Shown here: piece after piece, positions 17,889 through 27,274 of the stretch
Layout of the letters: every line of letters starts with the position of its first letter
Numbering within the stretch: the stretch's first letter is position 1
Assembly: GCF_028823685.1 (NCBI RefSeq)
Contig: NZ_JAPEHZ010000001.1
Location: forward strand, 1 to 64,000
Direction: 5' to 3'
Origin: Tenacibaculum sp. L6
GTDB taxonomy: Bacteria > Bacteroidota > Bacteroidia > Flavobacteriales > Flavobacteriaceae
Length of the DNA stretch: 64,000 nucleotides
Translations under genes and position numbers: made by a program
Notes under the pieces: generated by a model
The model's input: only the letters and a program-made list of their open reading frames with translations
Told to the model about the DNA's origin: nothing
The model's database searches: none

Positions 17889-20424
17889 ATATTCGTATTT
17901 ACTAGTATTTTTTATCACCTTTTTAACGGTGAGTACACAAGCACAAGACCTAACACCTAAAGATAGCACCGCTACAAATATTATATCCTACGAAAAAGGA
18001 AAAGAGTATATTTTAGGAGGCATAACTGTAACTGGTTTACAAAAATTTAGCGAACAAACCGTAAGAATTTATACTGGTTTAACTGAAGGACAACCTGTTA
18101 AACTACCTGGAGATAAACTTACTAGTGCCATTAAAAAGCTATACGAAAGCAAGCAATTTAGTGAAGTAGATGTATACTTATCTAAACGTGATGGAGAAAC
18201 TGTTTACCTTCAATTCGATGTAACTGAACTACCTCAATTAACCGATGTTACCATTACTGGTGTAAAAAAAGCACAAGTTAAAGAGATAAAAAAAGAAACA
18301 GAATTAAAAAAAGGTACAATGGTTACCGACAACCTTATTGTAACCACTCGTAATTACATTCAAAAAAAATATACCGATAAAGGTTTCTTAAAAACAAAAG
18401 TATCTTTAGACACGAAAAAAGACACTACCGATGTTAACACCGTTAGTATGGCTATTTTTATTGATAGAGGTAATCGTGTAAAAATCAAAGAAATCAATTT
18501 TAATGGTAACCAAGCTTTATCTAATGCTACTTTAAGAGGCGCTATGAAAAACACCAAACGTAAAATTTTTGGTCGTTTTTGGAAAGCTTCTAAATATATA
18601 CTAGATGACTATAAAGCAGATTTAGAGAGTATTCTTGAAAAATATAGCGAAAACGGATATCGTGACGCTCGTATTTTATCTGATAAAGTTGTGTGGAATG
18701 ATGACAACACAATTAATCTTGAAATCGACTTAGAAGAAGGACGTCAATACCGCTTTAATGAAATTCTTTTCATAGGAAATAAAGCATACACCGACGAGCA
18801 ATTAAGTAGTTTATTACGAATTGACAAAGGCGACATTTACAACGGAAAAGTATTAAAAGAACGTATCTCTGGTGATGGAACTCCTAATTCTCAAGATATT
18901 CAAACCTTATACCACAACAACGGATATTTATTCTCTCAAATAAATGCCATTGAAACTAAAGTTGAAAACGACTCAATTACAGTTGAAGTTCGTATTAGAG
19001 AAGACGACCAAGCTACCATTAAAAGAGTAAGCGTTGCTGGTAACGAAAAAACAAACGACCATGTAATCTTTAGAGAATTACGTGTAAAACCAGGCGATTT
19101 GTTTAGTCGTGAAAACATTATTCGTTCTATCCGTGAAATAGGACAATTAGGATTTTTTGACACCAATGTAACTCCTGATGTAAAACCTGATTATCAAAAT
19201 AAAACAGCTGATATCGAATTCTCTGTAGTTGAAAAAGGAGGAAGTCAAATTGAACTTCAAGGTGGTTATGGTGGAGGATCTTTCATTGGTACTTTAGGAC
19301 TTTCTTTTAACAATTTCTCTATGAGAAATATTTTCAACAAAGAAGCTTACAAACCATTACCTATGGGAGACGGTCAAAGTTTATCACTACGTTTACAAGC
19401 TAGTAGAACTTATAACACGTATAGTTTTTCTTTTACAGAGCCTTGGTTAGGAGGTAAAACACCTCAATCGTTATCATTCTCTGTATACTTATCCAACCAA
19501 TATCGTTTCGATTACACTACGTATGATGTAAATAAAGATGAAAGTTTAAGTATTATTGGAGCTTCTATTGGTTTAGGAAAACGTTTAAAGTGGCCTGATG
19601 ACTATTTTACCCTTTCTCAAAACATTAGTTACCAAAGAATAGAGCTTAATAACTACGGTTATCGTGTAGGTTCTTCTAATGATATTCTTAGTGAAGGAGA
19701 CTTAAACAACTTAGCTTATAGCGTTGCATTAAGCCGTAACTCTGCAGGTCCTAGTTTAATTTTCCCTACCTATGGTTCAGAGTTCACTTTACGTGCTAAA
19801 GCTACTTTCCCTTACTCTTTAGTTAACGGAAAAGATTATTCAGAACCTGAAAACCCTACACTTGAACAAAGACAAGCGTACCTAGCTGATAAATACAAGT
19901 GGTTAGAGTACTATAAAATTTCCGCTAAAGGAAAATGGTACACTGCATTAGCAAATAAATTAGTTTTAATGTCTAATTTTGAAATGGGGTACCTTGGAAA
20001 ATACAATAGTGAAGTTGGTTTAACTCCTGTTGAAAGATATTTTGTCGGTGGAGATGGTATTGCGCAAGGTCAATTAGACGGTCGTGAAACTATCGGATTA
20101 AGAGGATACGAAAACAATCGTATTTCTTCTTTAGATGGTGGATCTATTTATAACAAATTTCAATTAGAGTTACGTTATTCTATTACAGATAAACCTTCAG
20201 CATCTATTTATACTTTAGGATTTTTAGAAGCAGGTAACTCTTATGACAATTTTAGCACTTTTAATCCGTTTAAGTTAAAACGTTCAGCAGGAGTTGGTGT
20301 ACGTATATTTATGCCTGCATTTGGTTTATTAGGTATCGATTTCGCACATGGGTTCGATCCGTTACCAGGTTTAAGCGAAAAATCAGGTTGGCAAACGCAT
20401 TTTATAATTGGAAGACAGTTCTAA
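17881..20424 (+). CDS. bamA: Outer-membrane protein assembly factor BamA
   Basis: This protein of about 847 residues inserts beta-barrels into the outer membrane. After a signal peptide (MNKYSYLLVFFITFLTVSTQAQ) come about five POTRA domains (for example GNQALSNATLRGAM, GNEKTNDHVIFRELRVKPGD) and a C-terminal 16-strand barrel, with the conserved RGYENNRISS region near residue 740 and a terminal FIIGRQF ending in Phe. ATG 17881 overlaps uppS by 8 bases; longer in-frame starts fall inside uppS. Neighbouring OmpH/Skp chaperones fit the same pathway. Confidence 0.95.
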   Translation: MNKYSYLLVFFITFLTVSTQAQDLTPKDSTATNIISYEKGKEYILGGITVTGLQKFSEQTVRIYTGLTEGQPVKLPGDKLTSAIKKLYESKQFSEVDVYLSKRDGETVYLQFDVTELPQLTDVTITGVKKAQVKEIKKETELKKGTMVTDNLIVTTRNYIQKKYTDKGFLKTKVSLDTKKDTTDVNTVSMAIFIDRGNRVKIKEINFNGNQALSNATLRGAMKNTKRKIFGRFWKASKYILDDYKADLESILEKYSENGYRDARILSDKVVWNDDNTINLEIDLEEGRQYRFNEILFIGNKAYTDEQLSSLLRIDKGDIYNGKVLKERISGDGTPNSQDIQTLYHNNGYLFSQINAIETKVENDSITVEVRIREDDQATIKRVSVAGNEKTNDHVIFRELRVKPGDLFSRENIIRSIREIGQLGFFDTNVTPDVKPDYQNKTADIEFSVVEKGGSQIELQGGYGGGSFIGTLGLSFNNFSMRNIFNKEAYKPLPMGDGQSLSLRLQASRTYNTYSFSFTEPWLGGKTPQSLSFSVYLSNQYRFDYTTYDVNKDESLSIIGASIGLGKRLKWPDDYFTLSQNISYQRIELNNYGYRVGSSNDILSEGDLNNLAYSVALSRNSAGPSLIFPTYGSEFTLRAKATFPYSLVNGKDYSEPENPTLEQRQAYLADKYKWLEYYKISAKGKWYTALANKLVLMSNFEMGYLGKYNSEVGLTPVERYFVGGDGIAQGQLDGRETIGLRGYENNRISSLDGGSIYNKFQLELRYSITDKPSASIYTLGFLEAGNSYDNFSTFNPFKLKRSAGVGVRIFMPAFGLLGIDFAHGFDPLPGLSEKSGWQTHFIIGRQF

Positions 20425-20485
20425 AACCATACATTTGTAATGTGTCTAGGTTTTGGCACGGTTTTTTCTAAACACATTATACAAG

Positions 20486-21292
20486 ATGAAAAAAAGCATT
20501 TTATCAATCGTTCTTTTACTTATTACAAGTATAACTGTTGCCCAGAAAAATCAACGCATTGCATATATTGATATGGAATATATTCTTCAAAATATTCCAG
20601 AATATATAGATGCTCAAAATGCACTAGATGCTAAAGTTGAAAAATGGAAAACAACATTAGATAAAGAAGCCCGTGCCATTGAGGTTTTAAAAACTGATCT
20701 CTCTAACGAAAAAGCAATTCTAACCAAAGAATTGATAGATGAGCGTGAAGAAGATATAACCATTAAACAAGAATCTTTACGAAGGTTAGAATCTTTATAC
20801 TTTGGCCCGAATGGAGATATGTACAATTTAAGAAAGCAATTAATTAAACCCGTACAAGACCAAGTATACAATGCAGTACAAACAATAGCTTCTCGAAAAC
20901 AATATGATTTCGTTTTCGATAAATCAAGTGAATTGGTTATGCTGTATTCAAACAAAAAACACGATATTAGCGACCTTGTTGTGCAAATGATTAGTATTGA
21001 TCAGAAAAGACAAGCTAAGGAAGATAAAATAGAAGCTAGAAAAGCATTACTTAAAAATGATAATTTGAGTGATGAACAAAAAGAAAAAATAAAGCTTCGA
21101 GAAGATTTACAAAAAAAGAGAGAAGAAGACAGGCTTGCTAAAATTAAACAAATTGAAGAAAAAAGGCAAGAACGCTTAAAAGAAAGAGCAGACAAAAGAA
21201 AATTATTACAAGAAAAAAGAGCTGCATTATTAAAAGCTCAAGAAGAAGCTAAAAAGAAAAAAGAACAAGAAAATCAAGAAGAGAACAAATAA
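20486..21292 (+). CDS. OmpH/Skp-family periplasmic chaperone, long form
   Basis: This 268-residue protein has a signal peptide (MKKSILSIVLLLITSITVAQ) and the OmpH core (RIAYIDMEYILQNIPEY... and YDFVFDKSS). Skp-type chaperones escort unfolded outer-membrane proteins to BamA. A long, highly charged Lys/Glu/Arg C-terminal coiled coil extends beyond the usual Skp length. ATG 20486 is used because the signal peptide begins there. It is the first of two tandem OmpH paralogues after bamA. Confidence 0.9.
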   Translation: MKKSILSIVLLLITSITVAQKNQRIAYIDMEYILQNIPEYIDAQNALDAKVEKWKTTLDKEARAIEVLKTDLSNEKAILTKELIDEREEDITIKQESLRRLESLYFGPNGDMYNLRKQLIKPVQDQVYNAVQTIASRKQYDFVFDKSSELVMLYSNKKHDISDLVVQMISIDQKRQAKEDKIEARKALLKNDNLSDEQKEKIKLREDLQKKREEDRLAKIKQIEEKRQERLKERADKRKLLQEKRAALLKAQEEAKKKKEQENQEENK

Positions 21293-21329
21293 ATCAAGAA
21301 TAAAGAACATTAATTAAATTAAAACAAAG

Positions 21330-21839
21330 ATGAAACATTTAAAAACGTTATTATTAGTTGCAATTTTTACTGTTGGATTAGGTGGTGTGGCAAATGCGCA
21401 AAAAACTGCACATATTAACACAGATAAATTATTAGCTGAAATGCCTGCAACAAAAGCTATGAAAGCAGAGTTAGAAAAGCTAAACAAAACATACCGTGAC
21501 GACATTGAAACTATGTACAAAAAACTAGAGGCTAAGATTAAAAAATACGAAGCTGAAGGTAAGAGTCAAACTCAAGAAGAAAACCAAAAAAGAGCTATTG
21601 AAGTTCAACAAGACAGACAAAAGATAGCGCAAGCTGAGCAAGCGGCAGGTCAAGAAATGCAAAAGAAGTACCAAGAAAAAACGATTCCTATCTTACAAAA
21701 AGCTGAAGATGCTATTAAAGCTGTAGCTGCTGAAAAAGGAATTATCTATGTTTTTGATGCTGCTCCAGGTAAAGGTTTAATCGTTTACGAAAAAGGAGAA
21801 GATATTTACGACGCTGTAAAATCTAAATTAGGTTTCTAA
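21330..21839 (+). CDS. OmpH/Skp-family periplasmic chaperone
   Basis: This 169-residue paralogue has a signal peptide (ending VANAQ), the start KTAHINTDKLLAEMPATK, a helical tentacle region rich in Lys, Glu and Gln, and a C-terminal strand ending DAVKSKLGF. It lies 37 bases after the longer OmpH gene and ends at a hairpin terminator, so it closes the envelope operon. Confidence 0.92.
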   Translation: MKHLKTLLLVAIFTVGLGGVANAQKTAHINTDKLLAEMPATKAMKAELEKLNKTYRDDIETMYKKLEAKIKKYEAEGKSQTQEENQKRAIEVQQDRQKIAQAEQAAGQEMQKKYQEKTIPILQKAEDAIKAVAAEKGIIYVFDAAPGKGLIVYEKGEDIYDAVKSKLGF

Positions 21840-21858
21840 GAAACAACAAATATTTTAT

Positions 21859-21892
21859 AAAAAAATCCTGCTGAAAACAGCATAGATTTTTA
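21859..21892 (+). terminator. Terminator of the bamA-ompH operon
   Basis: AAAAATCCTGCTG and CAGCATAGATTTTT form an imperfect stem with an AAAA loop and a T-run. The T-run merges with the -7 element of murI. Confidence 0.75.
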
Positions 21893-21898
21893 TTTTTG
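21891..21898 (+). promoter_or_regulatory. -7 promoter element for murI
   Basis: TATTTTTG matches TAnnTTTG exactly and ends only 7 bases before the murI ATG. The transcript would have almost no leader. Confidence 0.5.
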
Positions 21899-21905
21899 TT
21901 ATACT

Positions 21906-22697
21906 ATGAATAGAACACAAAAACCTATTGGTATTTTTGACTCTGGTATAGGAGGAACTTCTATTTGGAAAGAGATTCATCAACTCTTACCGAATGAAAA
22001 CACTATATACCTATCTGATAGTAAGAATGCTCCTTACGGTCAAAAGTCAACGCAAGAAATTGTTGACCTGTCTGTTAAAAACACAGAGTTTTTAATAAAA
22101 AAAGGAGCCAAAATTATTGTGGTTGCTTGTAACACCGCTACTACCAATGCTATTCAATATTTAAGAGCAAATTATGATATTCCTTTTATTGGGATAGAAC
22201 CAGCCATTAAACCAGCTTCTTTAAAAACAAAAACAGGCACTATTGGAATATTAGCTACCAAAGGAACACTAAACAGTGCTTTATTTGAAAAAACAACCTC
22301 AAAATTAAGTGATCAAATTACCATAATAGAACAAGTTGGTGAAGGTTTAGTTGAGTTGATTGAAAATGGAAAAATGGAATCTGAAGAAATGACTTCTTTG
22401 CTAGAAAAGTACATCAATCCAATGCTAGAAAAAAAATGTGACTACATCGTTTTAGGATGCACTCATTACCCTTATTTGCTTCCTCAAATACGAAAAATAA
22501 CTGGTGAAAATATCCAAATTATAGATTCTGGTGAAGCTGTGGCAAAACAGGTTAAAAATGTGCTCTCTCAACAAAACCTTGTTAATAATAGCACTAACCA
22601 GTCATCAAATATCTTCTACATTAATAAAGACAAATCTGTTTTAGAAAACATACTTAGAGATTATAAAAACAGTAATATTGACTATTTAGATTTTTAA
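21906..22697 (+). CDS. murI: Glutamate racemase
   Basis: This 263-residue cofactor-independent racemase makes D-glutamate for peptidoglycan. The two catalytic cysteines are in VVACNTATTNA and VLGCTHYPYL, and the N-terminal GIFDSGIGGTS motif is present. The length is normal. It converges on and overlaps the PorP/SprF gene by 4 bases with no hairpin between them. Confidence 0.95.
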   Translation: MNRTQKPIGIFDSGIGGTSIWKEIHQLLPNENTIYLSDSKNAPYGQKSTQEIVDLSVKNTEFLIKKGAKIIVVACNTATTNAIQYLRANYDIPFIGIEPAIKPASLKTKTGTIGILATKGTLNSALFEKTTSKLSDQITIIEQVGEGLVELIENGKMESEEMTSLLEKYINPMLEKKCDYIVLGCTHYPYLLPQIRKITGENIQIIDSGEAVAKQVKNVLSQQNLVNNSTNQSSNIFYINKDKSVLENILRDYKNSNIDYLDF

Positions 22698-23680
22698 TAC
22701 GTAAAACTTCCGTTGATATTCGGACACGCTGCTGCTCTTCTTTTTGTACAGAAAAGATTTAGTCCTAAAGACAATTGGTGAAATCCTCCATTCGAAAACA
22801 CTATATCTCCTGTTTGTTGCGTGTATGTATAAGCAAACATCCAGTTTTTATAATTCACCCCTGCAATAGGAGTTATGTATTGAGAATTTCCAAAAATGCT
22901 ACTATCAAAGCTTCTTCTATACGATAACGCTGCCCACAATTGCATGTTTTCAAGAGTTTTATATACCTTGAAGTTTATATCTCCTATTTTCTCTTGAGTT
23001 TGTTCTTTATATTGAAACATGAAAGATGGTTCAAATTGTAGCTTTTCTCTATCTCCAAAGAAATAGCCTCCTCCTAAAATATAATTTCTAAGATTTGGTG
23101 ATTCAAAATTGGAATCCAAGTTATTTTTTGCTGATAAAAAGATATTTTTTATGGTAAAATAAGATGACAATCCATTCTTATGATATGCCATACCAAAATC
23201 TGCATTAAAATAGAAATCACTTTCAATTACCTGATTAACCGCAGGATCATTTATAAAAGTTCGTTGATCTCTTTCATTTTGAACTACAGAAAACGATAAT
23301 CCAAATGACAACTGGTTAAACAAATTTTCATTCCCCATATCTATATGATAAGCATAGGTACCTTGAATTCCTTTTTGTGAATGATATCCATTTTTATCGT
23401 TAAAAAGAATAACACCTAAACCAGTATTGGAATATTCTCCTAATTTGGTATGAAAACTTGCTGTTTGTAACGAAGGAGCATCATCTACTCCTAACCATTG
23501 TTGACGAGCGGTTAAACGTATTTTACCACAATCGCCTATTCCAGCTGCAGCAGGATGCAATAAATACACATTATCTGATAAATAATCGGCGTAAATAGGT
23601 AATGTTTCCTGTGCAGTAACTACAGAAGACATTAATGAAACTAACAATGTTAAATAAGCAATTCTTTTTCTAAGAAACAT
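22694..23680 (-). CDS. PorP/SprF-family type IX secretion membrane protein
   Basis: This 328-residue outer-membrane protein has a signal peptide (ending VVTAQE) and the PorP/SprF pattern: PIYADYLSDNVYLLHPAAAGIG near the N-terminus and repeated barrel strands. SprF-like proteins usually work with one large secreted adhesin encoded next to them. Here no adhesin lies adjacent, so the partner is either elsewhere or lost. It is transcribed alone. Confidence 0.9.
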   Translation of the reverse strand: MFLRKRIAYLTLLVSLMSSVVTAQETLPIYADYLSDNVYLLHPAAAGIGDCGKIRLTARQQWLGVDDAPSLQTASFHTKLGEYSNTGLGVILFNDKNGYHSQKGIQGTYAYHIDMGNENLFNQLSFGLSFSVVQNERDQRTFINDPAVNQVIESDFYFNADFGMAYHKNGLSSYFTIKNIFLSAKNNLDSNFESPNLRNYILGGGYFFGDREKLQFEPSFMFQYKEQTQEKIGDINFKVYKTLENMQLWAALSYRRSFDSSIFGNSQYITPIAGVNYKNWMFAYTYTQQTGDIVFSNGGFHQLSLGLNLFCTKRRAAACPNINGSFTY

Positions 23681-23779
23681 AACTTGATGATAAAAACATC
23701 AAATATAGTTAAGAGGCATTAAAATTTATGTTAATTTTTAAAAATATCATTATTTTGAGTTTACAAAAACTCATTTTCA

Positions 23780-24534
23780 TCAGTTATTCTTTCTAAATAT
23801 TGATGGACTCATACTTTTTACCTCTTTAAATTTTCGATTAAAATTAGACAGATTGTTAAATCCACACTGATACGCTATTTCACTAATCGCCATACTTTTA
23901 TCAGAACTTAATAGTTTGCAAGCATTTTCAATACGCAATTCATTTAAAAAAGTAAAGTAGGTTTTGTTTGTTCGTTGCTTAAAATATCGACAAAAGGCAT
24001 TGGGAGTCATGTTGGCTTTTTCAGAGATTTCATATAAATCGATATTTTTATTAAAATGATTTAAGCATCAATAATTATTTTTAAAATTTGAAGTAAACCT
24101 TTAAACCGTTCTAGATTGGTGGCCTTTTGTAAACTCAGGAATAAATTAGTCACTTCTTCCTTATATGTTGAAAGTTTAAATCCTATTACCGATTTTTCAA
24201 AAAAAGGAATCAACTCTATAAAATCATCTAGCAGAAAAAAATCCTTCCCAAAAGAATCTTTTGTAAAAAACAATGAAATCATAAAAGACTCTTTTATTTT
24301 TGAAGCATCGCTTTTAAAAACATGCGGTAAATTACTCCCAAGTACTAAAACATCTCCAGACTCATATTTATTAATCGTATCACCTACAATTAAAGTACCT
24401 TCTCCTTTGACAATAACACACAATTGTATTTCTTCATGCTGATGTAATTTATCATAAAAATATTGCTCACAATCTTCCTGATAAATCAATCCTATATTAT
24501 GAGTTTTGGGTATTTGAAATGGTAAAACTTTCAT
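23780..24534 (-). pseudogene. AraC-family regulator, frameshifted
   Basis: Codons from 24534 encode an N-terminal cupin sensor domain (HQHEEIQLCVIVKGEGTL) that stops at 24061. The AraC DNA-binding domain continues in another frame (EISEKANMTPNAFCRYFKQ, then ISEIAYQCGFNNLSNFNRKF) to 23780. One missing base near 24062-24066 (coding strand GATGCTTAAATCAT, expected GATGCTTTAAATCAT) accounts for the break; restored, the protein is 251 residues. It is divergent from the hydroxyproline catabolic operon and is its likely regulator. The second frame has a downstream ATG, but it would give only a 76-residue fragment. Confidence 0.85.
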
Positions 24535-24662
24535 TAATAATTTTCTTATTTATTTTCAAAAATATGCAAATACTATTAACCAAACACTTAAAATAAACAA
24601 AGAAAGCTAATATAATATTACTATAAGATAATTTGACGTTAAAAGAGACTTCCTATTCCTTA

Positions 24663-24670
24663 TAACTTTG
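24663..24670 (+). promoter_or_regulatory. -7 promoter element for the hydroxyproline operon
   Basis: TAACTTTG matches TAnnTTTG exactly, 19 bases before the first ATG of the operon. The nearest TTTG lies 27 bases upstream, too far for the usual spacing, so activation by a regulator such as the adjacent AraC protein is plausible. Confidence 0.5.
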
Positions 24671-24689
24671 TATAAAAAACAATATTACC

Positions 24690-25613
24690 ATGAGTATAAA
24701 TTGGAAAGGTGTGATGCCTGCAGTAACTACAAAGTTTACAAATGAAGATACTTTAGACTTACACATGTTTGAAGTTAACATTAAATCACAACTAGAAGCT
24801 GGTGTACACGGAATTGTCTTAGGAGGTACTTTAGGAGAAGCCAGTACTTTATCTGACGACGAAAAAAGAACATTGACTAAAACTACGGCTCAATTAGTTA
24901 ACAATCAAGTTCCAGTTTTAATGAATATAGCTGAACAAACTACCAAAGGAGCTATTGAAGCAGCCCAAAAAGCGGAAGAAGATGGAGCCAACGGTTTAAT
25001 GATGCTCCCTCCTATGCGCTATAAATCTGGTGACAGAGAAACTGTTGAGTACTTTAAAGCTGTGGCTAACAATACATCACTTCCTATTATGGTGTATAAC
25101 AACCCTGTAGATTATAAGATTGAAGTTACTTTAGACATGTTTGAAGAACTACTAAAATGTGACAACATTGAAGCTGTAAAAGAATCTACCAGAGATACCA
25201 CAAATATTACTAGAATTAAAAATCGTTTTGGCGATCGTTTAAAAATTATGACAGGAGTTGACACCATTGCTTTAGAAAGTTTACTAATGGGTGCTGACGG
25301 TTGGATAGCTGGTTTAGTTTGTGCTTTTCCAAGAGAAACAGTAGCTATTTATGAATTACAAAAAGCAGGTCGCATACAAGAAGCATTAGAAATTTATCGT
25401 TGGTTTTTACCATTGTTAGAATTAGATATAAATCCTAAATTAGTACAAAATATTAAGTTAGCAGAAGTAGCTACAGGTATTGGAACTGAAAATGTGCGAG
25501 CACCTCGATTACCTTTAATAGGTGAAGAACGTAAACATGTTTTAAACGTGATAGAAACTGGATTAAAAAAAAGACCTACATTACCTAATTATAAAGCATT
25601 AGCTACTCACTAA
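24690..25613 (+). CDS. DHDPS-family lyase, probable 1-pyrroline-4-hydroxy-2-carboxylate deaminase
   Basis: This 307-residue protein has the dihydrodipicolinate-synthase/N-acetylneuraminate-lyase fold, with the GTLGEAS motif, a catalytic Tyr in MVYNNPVDY and the Schiff-base Lys in EAVKEST. Next to a hydroxyproline epimerase and a 2,5-dioxovalerate dehydrogenase it most likely deaminates 1-pyrroline-4-hydroxy-2-carboxylate to 2,5-dioxopentanoate. The fold alone would also fit other aldolases; the neighbours give the function. Confidence 0.85.
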   Translation: MSINWKGVMPAVTTKFTNEDTLDLHMFEVNIKSQLEAGVHGIVLGGTLGEASTLSDDEKRTLTKTTAQLVNNQVPVLMNIAEQTTKGAIEAAQKAEEDGANGLMMLPPMRYKSGDRETVEYFKAVANNTSLPIMVYNNPVDYKIEVTLDMFEELLKCDNIEAVKESTRDTTNITRIKNRFGDRLKIMTGVDTIALESLLMGADGWIAGLVCAFPRETVAIYELQKAGRIQEALEIYRWFLPLLELDINPKLVQNIKLAEVATGIGTENVRAPRLPLIGEERKHVLNVIETGLKKRPTLPNYKALATH

Positions 25614-25635
25614 GTAAACCATTTTCTCATTATAT

Positions 25636-27222
25636 ATGATTACAGGAAAAAACTATATAGGAAATCAATTATCCAACTCAGGAACAACAACCTACAAAAC
25701 ATTCAACCCTGAATTAAATCGGGAAAATGATACTGTTTTTACTGAAGCTAATTCCGAAGAAATTGATAACGCCGTAAATCTAGCTTCTGAAGCATTTAAA
25801 ACATACAGAACTGTTTCTGGAAAAAGAAAAGCTGAATTTTTAAATGCCATTGCTGATGAAATTTTAGCTCTAGATGAAGAGTTAATTCAAACCTATTGCT
25901 CTGAATCTGGTTTACCAGAAGGACGCGCTAAAGGAGAGCGAGGAAGAACAGTATTTCAACTCCGCTCTTTTGCTGATTTAGTTTCAGAAGGTTCATGGAT
26001 AGACGCTACTATTGACACTGCTATTCCAGATAGAGAACCACTACCTAAATCAGATATTCGCAAACTAAATATTCCTTTAGGACCTGTAGTTGTTTTCGGA
26101 GCAAGTAATTTCCCTCTTGCCTATTCTACTGCTGGTGGTGATACTGCTGCGGCTTTAGCTGCTGGTTGTCCTGTGATAGTAAAATCGCACCCTATGCATG
26201 CAGGTACGGGTGAACTTATTGCTTCAGCTATAATTAAAGCCGCAGAAAAAACAGGAATGCCAAACGGTGTTTTTTCTAATTTAAATTCAAGTGGTATAGA
26301 AGTAGGTCAACAATTAGTTTCTCATCCAAAAGTAAAAGCTGTTGGTTTTACCGGAAGTATTCGAGGAGGTAGAGCCTTATTAGACTTAGCTGCTAAACGT
26401 GAAGAACCTATTCCTGTTTTTGCTGAAATGGGAAGTATCAATCCAGTTATACTATTACCAAAAGCATTAGAAAATAATGCTGATAGTTTGGCTACCACTT
26501 ATGCAAATTCTATTACTTTAGGTACTGGACAATTTTGTACCAATCCTGGATTAATTCTAGGAATAAAAAGCAATGGTTTAACTAATTTTATCGATTCTTT
26601 AGCTGATAAAATTGTGGAAATTAATCCATCTTGTATGTTACATCCTAATATTATAGGTGCTTATGAGAACAACAAAACCAAAGCGATTTCACAACAAGGA
26701 ATTACTATTGCTGCAAACTACACTAAAGAAGTACAAGCTAACTATGCTACTCAAATTGTAACTACAGTTGAAGGAAAAACATTTTTAGAAAATCCAACCT
26801 TACATCAAGAAGTATTTGGACCTTATTCTATAGTAGTGCAATGTGAAAATAAAGAGCAATTAGAAGAAATTATTTCTAGCTTAGAAGGACAACTTACAGG
26901 AACGGTAATTTCTGATGATAATGAAGCAGCCAATTATCCAACAATAATCGCTGCTTTACAAAATAGAGTTGGAAGAATTATTTTCAACGGAGTTCCAACT
27001 GGTGTAGAAGTTTGTCCGTCAATGGTTCACGGAGGCCCTTATCCAGCATCAACAGACAGTCGATTTACCGCTGTTGGGGTTAATTCAATTAAACGTTGGG
27101 TACGACCATTTAGTTATCAAGATTGGGCCAACAATTTATTACCCGATGAATTAAAGAACGAGAACCCTTTACAAATTTTACGCTCCGTAAACGGTATACT
27201 CACAAAAGAACAAGTGATATAA
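25636..27222 (+). CDS. 2,5-dioxovalerate (alpha-ketoglutarate semialdehyde) dehydrogenase
   Basis: This 528-residue aldehyde dehydrogenase belongs to the long subgroup that oxidises alpha-ketoglutarate semialdehyde to 2-oxoglutarate. The catalytic Cys lies in GTGQFCTNPG and the general-base Glu in AEMGSINPV. GASNFPLAYSTAGGDTAAALAAG is the cofactor-binding region (split here only by its length). It follows the deaminase by 22 bases and completes the pathway into the TCA cycle. Confidence 0.9.
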   Translation: MITGKNYIGNQLSNSGTTTYKTFNPELNRENDTVFTEANSEEIDNAVNLASEAFKTYRTVSGKRKAEFLNAIADEILALDEELIQTYCSESGLPEGRAKGERGRTVFQLRSFADLVSEGSWIDATIDTAIPDREPLPKSDIRKLNIPLGPVVVFGASNFPLAYSTAGGDTAAALAAGCPVIVKSHPMHAGTGELIASAIIKAAEKTGMPNGVFSNLNSSGIEVGQQLVSHPKVKAVGFTGSIRGGRALLDLAAKREEPIPVFAEMGSINPVILLPKALENNADSLATTYANSITLGTGQFCTNPGLILGIKSNGLTNFIDSLADKIVEINPSCMLHPNIIGAYENNKTKAISQQGITIAANYTKEVQANYATQIVTTVEGKTFLENPTLHQEVFGPYSIVVQCENKEQLEEIISSLEGQLTGTVISDDNEAANYPTIIAALQNRVGRIIFNGVPTGVEVCPSMVHGGPYPASTDSRFTAVGVNSIKRWVRPFSYQDWANNLLPDELKNENPLQILRSVNGILTKEQVI

Positions 27223-27274
27223 TAAACTTTCAATAATTTCTTTAGAAAACATACAAACTGCGATTCAATTTAGT

